A stretch of DNA of 64,000 bases from contig NZ_CP082909.1 of NCBI RefSeq assembly GCF_023822025.1, positions 5,810,001 through 5,874,000 on the forward strand. The letters run 5' to 3'. The translations under genes were made by a program, and so were the position numbers. Within the stretch, counting starts at the first letter, position 1; each line of letters opens with the position of its first letter. The notes beneath the pieces are model-generated. The model worked only from the letters and a program-made list of their open reading frames with translations. It did no database searches and was not told the DNA's origin. Positions 1-8,180 of the stretch are shown here, piece after piece. The DNA is from Endozoicomonas sp. 4G (GTDB lineage Bacteria; Pseudomonadota; Gammaproteobacteria; Pseudomonadales; Endozoicomonadaceae).

Positions 1-96
1 TCGCCCAATCGGGCGGTGATACAAGCGGTCAGTCCGTAGGACTGATAATAAACATCAAGGTTTACGAAAGGCAATGCTTTCTGTAAAATATTTCGC

Positions 97-1218
97 ATGA
101 ACACTAAGCGAGCCTACAAAGAACGATTCTACCCAACACCTGGGCAAACTCAGCTACTTGCTCAGTCGTTTGGTTGTGCTCGATTTGTTTATAACAATAC
201 GCTTCGTTTTCGCACTGATGCCTACTACAAAGACGGGAAATCCATATCCCACTCTGAGGTAGAAAAAAGGCTTGTCTCGCTCAAGACAGAGTTTCCATTT
301 CTGGCTGATGTATCCAGCGTGATTCTTCAACAAAAGCTTAGAGATCAGCAAGAGGCTTTCAAGAAATTTTGTAATGGAAAAGCCAAATACCCTAAATTCA
401 AGAAAAGACACTCAAGACAAAGTATCCGGCTAACAAAGGCCGCTTTCAGATACAAAGATGGTCAGCTTTTCATTGCCAAAAGCGAAGATCCGCTGAATAT
501 CCGGTGGAGCCGACCGCTGTCTTCTGATCCTTCAAGTATCACCATCATCAAAGATCGGGCAGGCCGGTACTTTGTGTCCATGCTGTGTGAGTTTGAAGCT
601 AAACCAATGCCTATTAGTAACAAAGCAGTAGGCATTGATTTAGGTTTGAATGATCTGTTCATCACTTCAGAGGGTGAAAAATCCGGTAACCCAAGGCACA
701 CCAGGCGCTACGAGATAAAGCTCGCCTATCTTCAGCGTCAGATGTCAAAAAAGCAAAAAGGCAGTAGCAACAGAGCCAAAGCAAAGCTCAAGGTTGCACG
801 ACTTCATGCCAAGATTGCCGATTGCCGGATGGATGCCACCCACCAGGCATCACGCAAACTCATTAACGAGAACCAAGTTGTTTGCGTAGAGTCTTTGAAC
901 GTGAAGGGCATGATCAAAAATCCAAAGCTGTCCAAGCACATAGCCGATGCAAACTGGGGGGAGTTTGTCCGCCAGTTGAAATACAAGGCTGATTGGGCGG
1001 GTAGAGATCTGGTTAAGATAGACCGATTCTTTCCAAGCTCTAAACGCTGTTCCGGTTGCGGATTTGTCCATGAAAGTCTGCCGTTGTCTATTCGTGAATG
1101 GGAATGTCCGGAATGCAAAACCCATCACGACCGGGACATTAACGCAGCAAAGAATATCAAAACCGCTGGACTGGCGGGGTTAGCCTGTGGAGCGACTGGA
1201 ACGGGGATAGAGGCTTAA
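97..1218 (+). CDS. tnpB: TnpB RNA-guided endonuclease, copy 1
   Basis: TnpB proteins are transposon-encoded nucleases guided by an omega RNA, and they help keep IS200/IS605 elements in place. The 373-residue length fits the family. The three RuvC acidic residues are visible: D181 in GIDLG, E265 in VCVESLNV and D347 in HDRDINAAKN. A zinc ribbon with C318/C321 and C337/C340 sits between the last two. The N-terminal region starts with the typical KRAYKERFYPT. It differs from copy 2 at only eight residues (for example N2K, G320S, I371V), and all catalytic residues are intact in both, so it is likely active. The omega RNA is expected to overlap the 3' end of this gene and the right end of the element. 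Confidence 0.95.
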   Translation: MNTKRAYKERFYPTPGQTQLLAQSFGCARFVYNNTLRFRTDAYYKDGKSISHSEVEKRLVSLKTEFPFLADVSSVILQQKLRDQQEAFKKFCNGKAKYPKFKKRHSRQSIRLTKAAFRYKDGQLFIAKSEDPLNIRWSRPLSSDPSSITIIKDRAGRYFVSMLCEFEAKPMPISNKAVGIDLGLNDLFITSEGEKSGNPRHTRRYEIKLAYLQRQMSKKQKGSSNRAKAKLKVARLHAKIADCRMDATHQASRKLINENQVVCVESLNVKGMIKNPKLSKHIADANWGEFVRQLKYKADWAGRDLVKIDRFFPSSKRCSGCGFVHESLPLSIREWECPECKTHHDRDINAAKNIKTAGLAGLACGATGTGIEA

Positions 1219-1304
1219 AGCCCCTATCTAGGGAAGGCGTGTTGAAGCAGGAAGGTTCTTGGAGCGATCTAAGAACCCTCGCCCGATAGGGCGGGGAGTG
1301 TCAG
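1190..1304 (+). ncRNA. Probable omega-RNA scaffold at the right end of TnpB copy 1
   Basis: In TnpB elements the guide RNA scaffold comes from the 3' end of tnpB plus the right end. Here a stem GATAG (1206-1210) with CTATC (1224-1228) encloses a GGC/GCC inner stem spanning the stop codon. Further hairpins follow: GGTTCTT/AAGAACC at about 1254-1277 and CGCCC/GGGCG near 1280-1294. In copy 2 both sides of the first stem change together (GGTAG/CTACC), which supports real RNA pairing. The start of the RNA is unknown. The guide would begin just after about 1304, in the MFS-side flank. Confidence 0.6.
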
Positions 1305-1314
1305 TCTCTAACAC

Positions 1315-2727
1315 CTATGCGGATGAGACAGTTCTTGTTGTCGTCCGCCGTTCGGCCTTAAGTAGCTTCAATGTTGGCCAAATACAGGCCAGAGCCAACA
1401 GGCTAAGTCCTGAGATGACCCATTCAAGCGAAGAAAATTGCCATTTCAGCGAGTATAAAATCACGATGCCGGCTGGGCCAAAAGAAGCCCCAAGCAAGGT
1501 AAATATACGGGACAGTACACTGGCATCAGGTGTTTGCTGAGGTGTCAGCTCATGAAAAGCGTGAGACATAGCCAACAGGGTTGATAAACCTATTCCAGCT
1601 CCCCTGATTAACAGACTTAGTGATGTCAATATACAGTGGTTGTATAGATCCGGTATTAAAAGTGGCAATGTTCCCACTACAGATAATAAAACTCCCATGA
1701 TACCGGTAAACCCAACCCCCCATCGGTCGCACATTTTTTTTAGGTAGGATCGAGAGACAAGGGCTCCAACGCCTTGTGCACCGATCCATAGACTTACTAT
1801 CCATTCACTTCGACCAAGCTCTTGAATAAACAGAACAGGAAGACCAAACATACCTGCATAGAAGCCAGTACTGGACAGTAACAATAAGATCATGCTTGAC
1901 CGAAATGAATAAGATCGAAACGATGTAATCTGGATAAGGGATTTTTCCCCAACCTGTCGTGCATGCAGTAAAAATACACATAGTAGTAATGCTCCTAATG
2001 TAAAGCTGAAGGCTGCTGTAAGCCATGTATTTTCTTTTAATGTACTGATGTCAGACAGTGAAGATAGACTGAGCACTAATAGAGTTAATGCGGGAGCCAG
2101 AAATAAAAAACCGCCAACGTCGAACTTCGATGGAGTTCGTTCCTGGTTGTCAGGAAGCTTTATAACGGCAAGATAAAAGGCCATTAAGCCTATTGGGATA
2201 TTAATGTAGAAAATCCACCGCCAGTCGCCGATGTGTAATAAGAGGCCAGCAACTACCGGGCCTGCTATTGGTGCCAATACTGTCGGCACAGCCATAGTTG
2301 CCATAGCCGTTTTGAGTAGAGGTTTTCCTACTGACAGAACTAATACCGTTTGCATTCCTGTCATGATGATACCGGCACCAACCCCCTGAAGCCCCCTACT
2401 GAGCAGTAACATGTTTATATTAGGCGAGATTGCTGCTATTAAAGAACTTGCGGTAAAAACGAATAAACCTGTCAACCAAAGCCTTTTAGCGCCTAAACGA
2501 CGGGTAGCCCAGGCGCATAGTGTGACAGTCATGGTAGCGGTAATAGTATATAAAACAGACACCCACTGAAGCTTGGAGATATTCACCTCAAAGCTCTTAG
2601 CAAGGTTTGGAATCGCAACCCCCAGAGCCGTTGCATCGATCAAAGGCATAATGGCGCCTAGGATCAAACTCACTATTACCCAGCGCTGTTCGTGACTGAA
2701 TGTATCTTGATCAGACATAAAATTCAT
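1315..2727 (-). CDS. MFS drug/metabolite exporter, DHA2 (EmrB/QacA) type
   Basis: The 470-residue protein is almost all membrane segments and matches the 14-helix DHA2 family of proton-driven exporters. Visible landmarks are the first helix with PLIDATALGVAIP, the SRGLQGVGAG stretch, and the motif-C-like APIAGPVVAG that marks antiporters. The start at 2727 (ATG, with a second ATG nine bases later) lies inside the 3' end of the restored P450 frame, which stops at 2711, so the two genes are translationally coupled. It probably exports the product of the upstream cyclodipeptide synthase and P450, though that is inference from context. The 3' end lies about ten bases from the TnpB right end. Base composition is A+T-rich like its operon partners. 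Confidence 0.85.
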   Translation of the reverse strand: MNFMSDQDTFSHEQRWVIVSLILGAIMPLIDATALGVAIPNLAKSFEVNISKLQWVSVLYTITATMTVTLCAWATRRLGAKRLWLTGLFVFTASSLIAAISPNINMLLLSRGLQGVGAGIIMTGMQTVLVLSVGKPLLKTAMATMAVPTVLAPIAGPVVAGLLLHIGDWRWIFYINIPIGLMAFYLAVIKLPDNQERTPSKFDVGGFLFLAPALTLLVLSLSSLSDISTLKENTWLTAAFSFTLGALLLCVFLLHARQVGEKSLIQITSFRSYSFRSSMILLLLSSTGFYAGMFGLPVLFIQELGRSEWIVSLWIGAQGVGALVSRSYLKKMCDRWGVGFTGIMGVLLSVVGTLPLLIPDLYNHCILTSLSLLIRGAGIGLSTLLAMSHAFHELTPQQTPDASVLSRIFTLLGASFGPAGIVILYSLKWQFSSLEWVISGLSLLALACIWPTLKLLKAERRTTTRTVSSA

Positions 2728-3970
2728 CTACACTCCGCGTTCTATCCGATGTATGTCGTTTTGTTTGTATAGAAGGAGTGAATATCAGCTTTAAAGAGTC
2801 TGGGCCTCGAGTATACAGACCACTTTCATGGTAATCATTTACATCAGTCATCTGCATGTTTGGCAGTTGGTCCAAGAGAATGTTTGCTGAACACTCTAAC
2901 TGAAGTAGAGAAAATGCTGCTCCAAGACAAGTATGGATACCTGAACCAAAAGCAAGTTGTCGGCTCTTGGCTTGCCCATTTTTTCTCCGTCGTAAAATAA
3001 ATTTTTCAGGATCATAAAAGACATTAGGATCGCGGTTAGCGGCTCAAATCATACAAAAGACATGTTCACCCTGTTCAATCTTGATACCGGAAATAACGCA
3101 ATCGCTGCTAGCTTCCCTGGGAATCAGCTGTACAGGGGAAGTTAGTCGTAACGTCTCTTCCAATGCTTCACGGATAAGGGATCTGTCATTTAAAACGGCA
3201 TGAAATATATCCGGTGTATCCATTAGGTGCTTGAACATCATGGCTAGTGTCTTATCAGCAGGCTCAGTGGCTGCCAAAAGAATATTCAGACACAGGGCAG
3301 TAATTTCGCTGGTTGACATCCTTAAGTCAGCTTCTTGAGTACCATCACACAAAAGAGAGATAAAATCGTCCCCAGGGTTTAGGCGTCGCTCTTCTACTAT
3401 GGGAGTAATTAAGCTTATTAAGCGTTTACTGCAATCCAGACTATGTGCTTTTTGGTCATCGGTTTGATCAAACAAGGTGATGAACTCGGCAATTCCTTTA
3501 TGCCATTGGGCAATTTCTTGATAGTTCTCGGTCGGTAGACCTAGAATCCCTAAGGTTACTAACACTGCATAGTCTCTGCCGAATTCTCTAACAAGATCGA
3601 TTTTTCCAAGAGGCAAATAAGGTTTAATAAGCTCTTTGGTGACGTTAGTGATCATTGGTTGATAAAGTTTAGTGAAATATTCTTTGGTTAAACCATGAAG
3701 CACCATGCGGCGTTTGGTGAAATGTTCTTTACCTTCCATTTGTGCCAGTACTCGATCCCCCATCACTGGCTCAGCTCGTTTCATTAGTGGTTTGGTAGTG
3801 AAGATTGATGATTTTAAAATCTTATCGACATCATTATACTTTCCAATGAGATAAGTTTTGTTTTTCCTGTCAACGTAGATTAAATCCTTAGCATGCATCT
3901 CTCGATAGAGAGGGTATGGGTTTCGTGCTAAATCTGGATTATGAATACTAATTGAAGCTAGTTGGGACAT
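2711..3970 (-). pseudogene. Cytochrome P450 with a single in-frame TGA stop
   Basis: Reading stops after residue 308, but the same frame goes on without any shift to 2711 and gives 419 codons, the normal bacterial P450 length. The first part has the ExxR motif (E272/R275) and an I-helix stretch LLAATEPADKT. The part after the stop gives AANRDP and then the haem loop FGSGIHTCLG with the cysteine ligand at codon 348. The TGA (3044-3046) stands where this motif usually reads IGAANRDP, so one G-to-T change of GGA would explain it. The truncated 308-residue product lacks the haem cysteine and could not bind haem normally. Readthrough, recent loss or a sequencing error are all possible. It sits 35 bases after the cyclodipeptide synthase, so it was probably its tailoring oxidase. 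Confidence 0.85.
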
Positions 3971-4005
3971 TGGTAAAAATCCTTAAATCTAATCGAAAGG
4001 GAAAA

Positions 4006-4776
4006 TTAACGCAGGCTTATTAATCCATAACTTTGCTTTGGCTTAACTTTAACTGGGTAATGACCTTTATATAAACCCTCACCTATGGGCCAGACTCGAT
4101 GATAAAAAAATGTAGAATAGGGAACGTTTAACAGCGATGGTGTATCTAGGAAAAACGGTAACTCTGCGAAAATGTAGGGCAAGGCATCATTAACAAGTTG
4201 TGATTTAAGCTCACTGTCTTGGCGACCTTTTCCCCTAAGACGGCCTCGCACTGCCATTTGTGACATGGTTAAACAGTCTTGACGAAATCGTGAGCAGTTT
4301 GCAAACGCCTTCTTGGCTTCAAAATTTAAGCTCTTATAGCTTGTGTTGTCTATAAAATCACTGAACTGAATGATTTTTGCCGGCGTACTTCTTAACTCAT
4401 ACAATGACAGTAAGTAAGTTAAATGAGTTTTGTGACGTCTGAGTTCCCGCCGAGTCTTCTTTATGGCTTTCTTTTCTTCCATACCTGTTGCTATGAGTAA
4501 TCGGGATGCTTCTGAAAGGCAGGGCATCAATATATCAAATCTTTTGAATCGTCTTGCAATAAAATTCACCAAACTAGTTACATATGTTTTTGAAAACTGA
4601 GAATTAAACGGGCTTATACCAATAAGGGCATGTTCACCTTGTTGAATTATGGATTCACAGCGAGGTGTTGCCCCTGAAATATAAAGTTCCTTGCATTGAT
4701 TTTTTTCTGAAAAATCACAAGGAGTAGGGGGTTGTCTGAACGAATCTACATAGCTGATGGTTGATAGCTGACTCAT
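4006..4776 (-). CDS. Cyclodipeptide synthase (AlbC-like)
   Basis: Cyclodipeptide synthases join two amino acids from charged tRNAs into a 2,5-diketopiperazine. The 256-residue protein has the family hallmarks in register with AlbC as I recall it: the stretch GEHALIGISPFNSQFS with the nucleophilic serine S55 (AlbC S37) and N58 (AlbC N40), then Y201 and E205 in YIFAELPFFLD (AlbC Y178/E182), and Y225 in FYH (AlbC Y202). The Y-to-Y spacing of 24 residues is the same. A basic segment at 107-118 (KTRRELRRHKTH) could be the tRNA-binding helix. N58 points to the NYQ-type subfamily, but I cannot name the product. It is first in a minus-strand run with the P450 and MFS genes and diverges from the AraC-family gene. 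Confidence 0.9.
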   Translation of the reverse strand: MSQLSTISYVDSFRQPPTPCDFSEKNQCKELYISGATPRCESIIQQGEHALIGISPFNSQFSKTYVTSLVNFIARRFKRFDILMPCLSEASRLLIATGMEEKKAIKKTRRELRRHKTHLTYLLSLYELRSTPAKIIQFSDFIDNTSYKSLNFEAKKAFANCSRFRQDCLTMSQMAVRGRLRGKGRQDSELKSQLVNDALPYIFAELPFFLDTPSLLNVPYSTFFYHRVWPIGEGLYKGHYPVKVKPKQSYGLISLR

Positions 4777-4882
4777 GATTGGCTCTTATTTGTTGTATAC
4801 ATGTGTTTTTCGAGTTTGGACAGATACCGATCTACCTAACTCACTGTTGTTGTGAGAGTATTTATACAAAGAATTTGAGCCT
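4777..4882. promoter_or_regulatory. Divergent promoter region between cyclodipeptide synthase and AraC-type regulator
   Basis: This 106-base A+T-rich gap is the only place from which the minus-strand biosynthetic genes and the plus-strand regulator could both start. It contains TATA-like stretches (GTATAC near 4794, TATTTATAC near 4858) but no promoter pair that I can assign with confidence. An AraC-family protein would be expected to bind here. That is inference from gene order. Confidence 0.4.
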
Positions 4883-5716
4883 GTGAATGTTGCATATATG
4901 GCAAGCAGTATTGAGAAACCGTCAATGAGTGGTAAAGCTCTAGTGGAGTCACTGACTGACCTGGGTCTTAGTCCGGTCTTTCCCGTGAAAGTGATGACCA
5001 AAGAGGTCAAATCACGTTCAGAAACCTCATTGCATAAGCATTACTGGAGTCAGTTGGTGTTCTCTGACAGGGGAGCTACCCAAGTGACAACGTCAAGTAT
5101 GACCTATTGGGTTCCTCCGCATCATGCAGTTTGGATTCCACCTGATCATATACATTCAGCCTCACTGCTTGAGCGCGCGAGTTTATTCTCAGTCTATTTC
5201 TTAAAACATAACCCTCTGTTTGGTTCGTTTGATTGGCACCGGTGTCAATGCTTTGAGGTATCTTGTCTGCTTGGAGAGCTAATTAAAAAGATGTCGGCAA
5301 CAAACCCTGAAACTATGCCCGAAGAAATTTATAATGCTCTTTGCAAGCTTATATACACAGAAATAGCACAGAGTCGGCCTATCCCAATTGGTGTGCCCAT
5401 GCCAAAGGACAGACGATTGAGGCATTTGTGTCAACTGTTCTTAAATTCACCACAGCAGTATGTGACACTTCATGATTTAGCTGCTGTAGTGGGGGCTAGC
5501 GAAAGTACTATTGGACGACTCTTCAGGAATGAGTTGAATATGACTTTCAGCCAGTGGCGACAGCAAGCACTGCTGGCCAGCGCCATAACATTAGCCGCTA
5601 AAAAAATGTCTATTGGCAGAATCGCACTTGAGCTCGGTTATTCCAGTCACAGTGCTTTTACCGCGATGGTGACATCTATTGTAGGAAAATCTCCTAAGCA
5701 CTTTTTGAATCAATGA
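4883..5716 (+). CDS. AraC-family transcriptional regulator
   Basis: The 277-residue protein has an N-terminal cupin-like sensing part (about 50-110, with the HKHYWSQLVF and WVPPHHAVWIPPDHIHS stretches typical of AraC_binding_2-like proteins). The C-terminal double helix-turn-helix spans about 190-275 and includes VTLHDLAAVVGASESTIGRLF and IALELGYSSHSAFTAMV. It is divergent from the cyclodipeptide synthase and is the obvious candidate for a pathway-specific regulator, which is not proven. The start is uncertain: in-frame ATGs lie at codons 1, 6 and 15, and none has a strong ribosome-binding site. The stop at 5714-5716 abuts the FG-GAP gene remnant on the other strand. Confidence 0.88.
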   Translation: MNVAYMASSIEKPSMSGKALVESLTDLGLSPVFPVKVMTKEVKSRSETSLHKHYWSQLVFSDRGATQVTTSSMTYWVPPHHAVWIPPDHIHSASLLERASLFSVYFLKHNPLFGSFDWHRCQCFEVSCLLGELIKKMSATNPETMPEEIYNALCKLIYTEIAQSRPIPIGVPMPKDRRLRHLCQLFLNSPQQYVTLHDLAAVVGASESTIGRLFRNELNMTFSQWRQQALLASAITLAAKKMSIGRIALELGYSSHSAFTAMVTSIVGKSPKHFLNQ

Positions 5717-5940
5717 CTTTAAGTAAAGCGCGATCGTTTCTCCAAACCCGGTCAGGTCTGCCATACCATCACCATTCATGTCAGCAAAGAGGCGAGGGAA
5801 CTTACTGTCAGTGTTCCAGCTTCTCTATTCGTTGAGGTTGGAAAATGGCTTGCTCTTTACGAAGTTGGCATTATTACCCTCTGTATCATCGGTCAGCCAG
5901 TCAAGTGTGAAAGTGCTTTCAGAAGAGTGAAAAATTGTTT
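5716..5940 (-). pseudogene. Remnant of an FG-GAP/VCBS repeat gene
   Basis: On the minus strand this gap reads as one broken FG-GAP repeat: a stretch ending LDWLTDDTEGNN, then an in-frame TAG, then WNTDSKFPRLFADMNGDGMADLTGFGETIAL. The DMNGDGMADLTGFG piece is a clear FG-GAP calcium-binding signature. No start codon or longer frame is present, so only a fragment of a large surface or secreted repeat protein is left. It begins where the AraC gene ends, which suggests that the cyclodipeptide cluster arrived in or next to this gene. The rest of the 5717-6049 gap is covered by this fragment and the PhoX promoter. Confidence 0.6.
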
Positions 5941-5945
5941 TAATC

Positions 5946-5985
5946 CTGTCACATTAAATAAATCTTATTGTCACAATCATGTCGT
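5946..5985 (+). promoter_or_regulatory. Pho-box-like PhoB site upstream of phoX
   Basis: Heptamers resembling the PhoB half-site CTGTCAT occur at 5946 (CTGTCAC), 5968 (TTGTCAC) and 5979 (ATGTCGT). The starts are 22 and then 11 bases apart, which matches the 11-base repeat period of Pho boxes. The site is 65-105 bases before the phoX start. Control by phosphate starvation is therefore likely but inferred. Confidence 0.5.
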
Positions 5986-6049
5986 TTAATGAGTCCGGCT
6001 TAGAGGATATTCGATAACAAATAAAGCTGGCTCGAACGACAGGTATAAC

Positions 6050-8101
6050 ATGAGCAAAAATACTTTTGATCCGACGGTGTACAACTCCAGTGATAACAAG
6101 CCGATCTCGGCAGTGCTGGAAAAAGAACTCTCCCGCCGTGGGGTTTTGAAGCGTGGGGGTGCGCTGGCAGCCTTTACAGCACTGGCCAGTGTTGGTTTGG
6201 CTGGCTGTAACGATAACGACTCTGATGTGGTGACCCCGCCATCCAGGCTCTCTCTGGGCTTTGAATCCATTCCCGGAACTAAAACTGACGCTGTGTCTGT
6301 ACCTCCTGGCTATACCGCTCAGGTTCTGGCGCCATGGGGCACACCCTTGAATGATAAAGCGGCAGAATGGAAAGACGACGGCACCAACACTTCTGAAGAC
6401 CAGGCCAATGCCACCGGCATGATGCACGACGGTATGCACTTCTTCCCGCTGGAAGGCAGCAGTACAGAAGGTCTGCTCTGTATCAATCATGAATATATTT
6501 CTCAAAGCCGATTGCATCCCAACGGAGATACCAAAGTTGATGGTAAGCGTCCCGCTGAGGAAGTGCGCAAAGAAATTAACGCCCACGGTGTGGCGGTCGT
6601 TCACATCAAACTGACCGACGGTGTCTGGGACGTTGTTAAAAACAGCAAATACAACAAGCGTTACACCGCAGCGACTGAAATGGATCTGACCGGGCCGGTG
6701 GCTGACAGTGATCTGCTGATCACCAAATACACCAATGAGAAAGGGAATAAAGCCCTTGCCCGAGGCACCAACAATAACTGTGGTAATGGTCACACGCCCT
6801 GGGGCACCTATCTGACCTGTGAAGAAAACTGGCCTGGCTATTTTGTCCGCACTGATGCCATCGATAACTGGACTGAAGAACAAAAACGTCTGGGTATCAG
6901 TGACGAAGGCACCCGTTATGATTGGGAAACTGTGGAGCCAGCGGACGAAAACGAAACCGGCGAGTTTACCCGTTTTAATGTAACCCCGGGTTCTGGAGCG
7001 GCGACTGAAGATTTCCGTAACGAAGCCAATGGTCACGGATACATCGTAGAAATCGATCCCTATAATCCTGATACCCGAGCCACCAAACGGACAGCTCTGG
7101 GTCGCTTCCGTCACGAAGACTGCTCATTTGGCAAGCTGGTAGAAGGTCAGCCAGTGGTTTTCTATTCGGGTCATGACAGCCGATTCGAATACATTTACAA
7201 GTTCGTTTCCAAAGAACTCTGGAACCCGGCAGACGCCAACCCTGAAGATCGTCTGGCTACCGGTGCCAAGTATATGAATGAAGGGACTTTGTATGCCGCT
7301 CGCTTTGATGTAGGAGGTAAGGGTGAATGGCTGCCTCTGACGCCTGAAGCAACCACCAAAGCAGGTGGAAAATTAGGTGATGTTGCCGGATTCGCAACTC
7401 TGGCTGAGGTGCTCCTGAATGCTCCGGGCGCTGCTGACGAGGTGGGTGCGACCCCGATGGACCGTCCTGAATGGACGGCGGTCGATCCGAAAACCGGTTC
7501 TGTTTATGTCACACTGACAAACAACACCCGTCGTGATAATGGCGACGGTAACTCCGATACCGATACGAATGCCGCCAACCCTCGTGAAGATAATGAGCAT
7601 GGTCATATTATTCGCTGGGATGAAGGGGCTGACCCAAGCCAGTTTACCTGGCAATTCTTCCTGTTTGGTTCGTTCGCTTCTGAACGCACCCTGGTGAACC
7701 TGTCCGGTCTGAACGAAACCAATGAGTTTGGCAGCCCGGATGGCCTGGCCTTTGATGATCGCGGTCTGCTTTGGATTCAAACAGACGGCGGTGACAATGA
7801 CAATACCAATGACCAGATGCTGGCCGTTATTCCCTCTGAGCTGAACACCACAGAAGGCTTACCAGTCGTTAACGCTAACAACCAGGATCAACTGAAGCGT
7901 TTCTTTGTCGGTCCAAACGATTGTGAAGTGACCGGCCTGGCCTTTACGCCTGATAACCAGAGCTTTTTCCTGAACCTGCAGCATCCGGGCAACTGGCCTG
8001 CTCCTAACACAATCGATGCAACGGATGGCACTGGTGCTATCAGGGCACGTTCTGCCACGGTGGTTATTATGAAAGATGGTGGTGGTGAAGTGGGGGTTTA
8101 A
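6050..8101 (+). CDS. phoX: PhoX-family alkaline phosphatase, Tat-exported lipoprotein
   Basis: PhoX enzymes are calcium/iron-dependent phosphatases that free phosphate from organic esters outside the inner membrane. The 683-residue length and DUF839-type body fit. The N-terminal region has a twin-arginine signal (SRRGVLKRGG, R29/R30), then a hydrophobic stretch ending in a lipobox LAGC with C53, so it should leave by the Tat path and be lipid-anchored. Later motifs include the conserved CINHEYI, NNCGNGHTPWGTYLTCEENW and PDGLAFDDRGLLWIQTDGG. A Pho-box-like site lies upstream, and tatA/tatC lie 2 kb downstream. A strong terminator follows. Confidence 0.9.
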   Translation: MSKNTFDPTVYNSSDNKPISAVLEKELSRRGVLKRGGALAAFTALASVGLAGCNDNDSDVVTPPSRLSLGFESIPGTKTDAVSVPPGYTAQVLAPWGTPLNDKAAEWKDDGTNTSEDQANATGMMHDGMHFFPLEGSSTEGLLCINHEYISQSRLHPNGDTKVDGKRPAEEVRKEINAHGVAVVHIKLTDGVWDVVKNSKYNKRYTAATEMDLTGPVADSDLLITKYTNEKGNKALARGTNNNCGNGHTPWGTYLTCEENWPGYFVRTDAIDNWTEEQKRLGISDEGTRYDWETVEPADENETGEFTRFNVTPGSGAATEDFRNEANGHGYIVEIDPYNPDTRATKRTALGRFRHEDCSFGKLVEGQPVVFYSGHDSRFEYIYKFVSKELWNPADANPEDRLATGAKYMNEGTLYAARFDVGGKGEWLPLTPEATTKAGGKLGDVAGFATLAEVLLNAPGAADEVGATPMDRPEWTAVDPKTGSVYVTLTNNTRRDNGDGNSDTDTNAANPREDNEHGHIIRWDEGADPSQFTWQFFLFGSFASERTLVNLSGLNETNEFGSPDGLAFDDRGLLWIQTDGGDNDNTNDQMLAVIPSELNTTEGLPVVNANNQDQLKRFFVGPNDCEVTGLAFTPDNQSFFLNLQHPGNWPAPNTIDATDGTGAIRARSATVVIMKDGGGEVGV

Positions 8102-8125
8102 ATAGTCGACACTGACTGCCTATAT

Positions 8126-8165
8126 AAAAAAGCCGATGAGTGAAATGCTCATCGGCTTTTTTTGT
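8126..8165 (+). terminator. Intrinsic terminator after phoX
   Basis: A 10-bp perfect stem AGCCGATGAG/CTCATCGGCT (8131-8140 and 8148-8157) with a seven-base loop is followed by a run of T. It starts about 25 bases after the phoX stop. The flanking A and T runs would let it work in both directions. Confidence 0.9.
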
Positions 8166-8180
8166 TGTGAACAATCTACG

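Larger units (their letters stand above)
1..1304 (+). mobile_element. IS200/IS605-type element carrying only tnpB, copy 1
   Basis: The element matches a second copy at 14900-16203 almost base for base. The two copies diverge right after the shared GTGTCAG at 1298-1304, which marks the right end. The left end may begin at or before base 1, so this copy could be cut by the window. The left end carries small palindromes typical of the family (CGCCC/GGGCG at 2-15, then AGTCC/GGACT at about 32-44). The right end carries CGCCC/GGGCG again. No tnpA transposase gene is present, so any movement would need a Y1 transposase from elsewhere. It sits a few bases past the 3' end of the MFS gene. Confidence 0.85.

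Noticed and set aside
3044-3046. TGA in the P450 as a selenocysteine codon
   Set aside because: The position is a conserved small residue (Gly) next to the AANRDP motif, not a redox cysteine, and I see no convincing hairpin just downstream.
5954-7114. Long open frame opposite phoX
   Set aside because: It is antisense to a clear PhoX gene and its composition looks like a reverse-complement shadow. The same holds for long frames opposite ilvI and ilvC.
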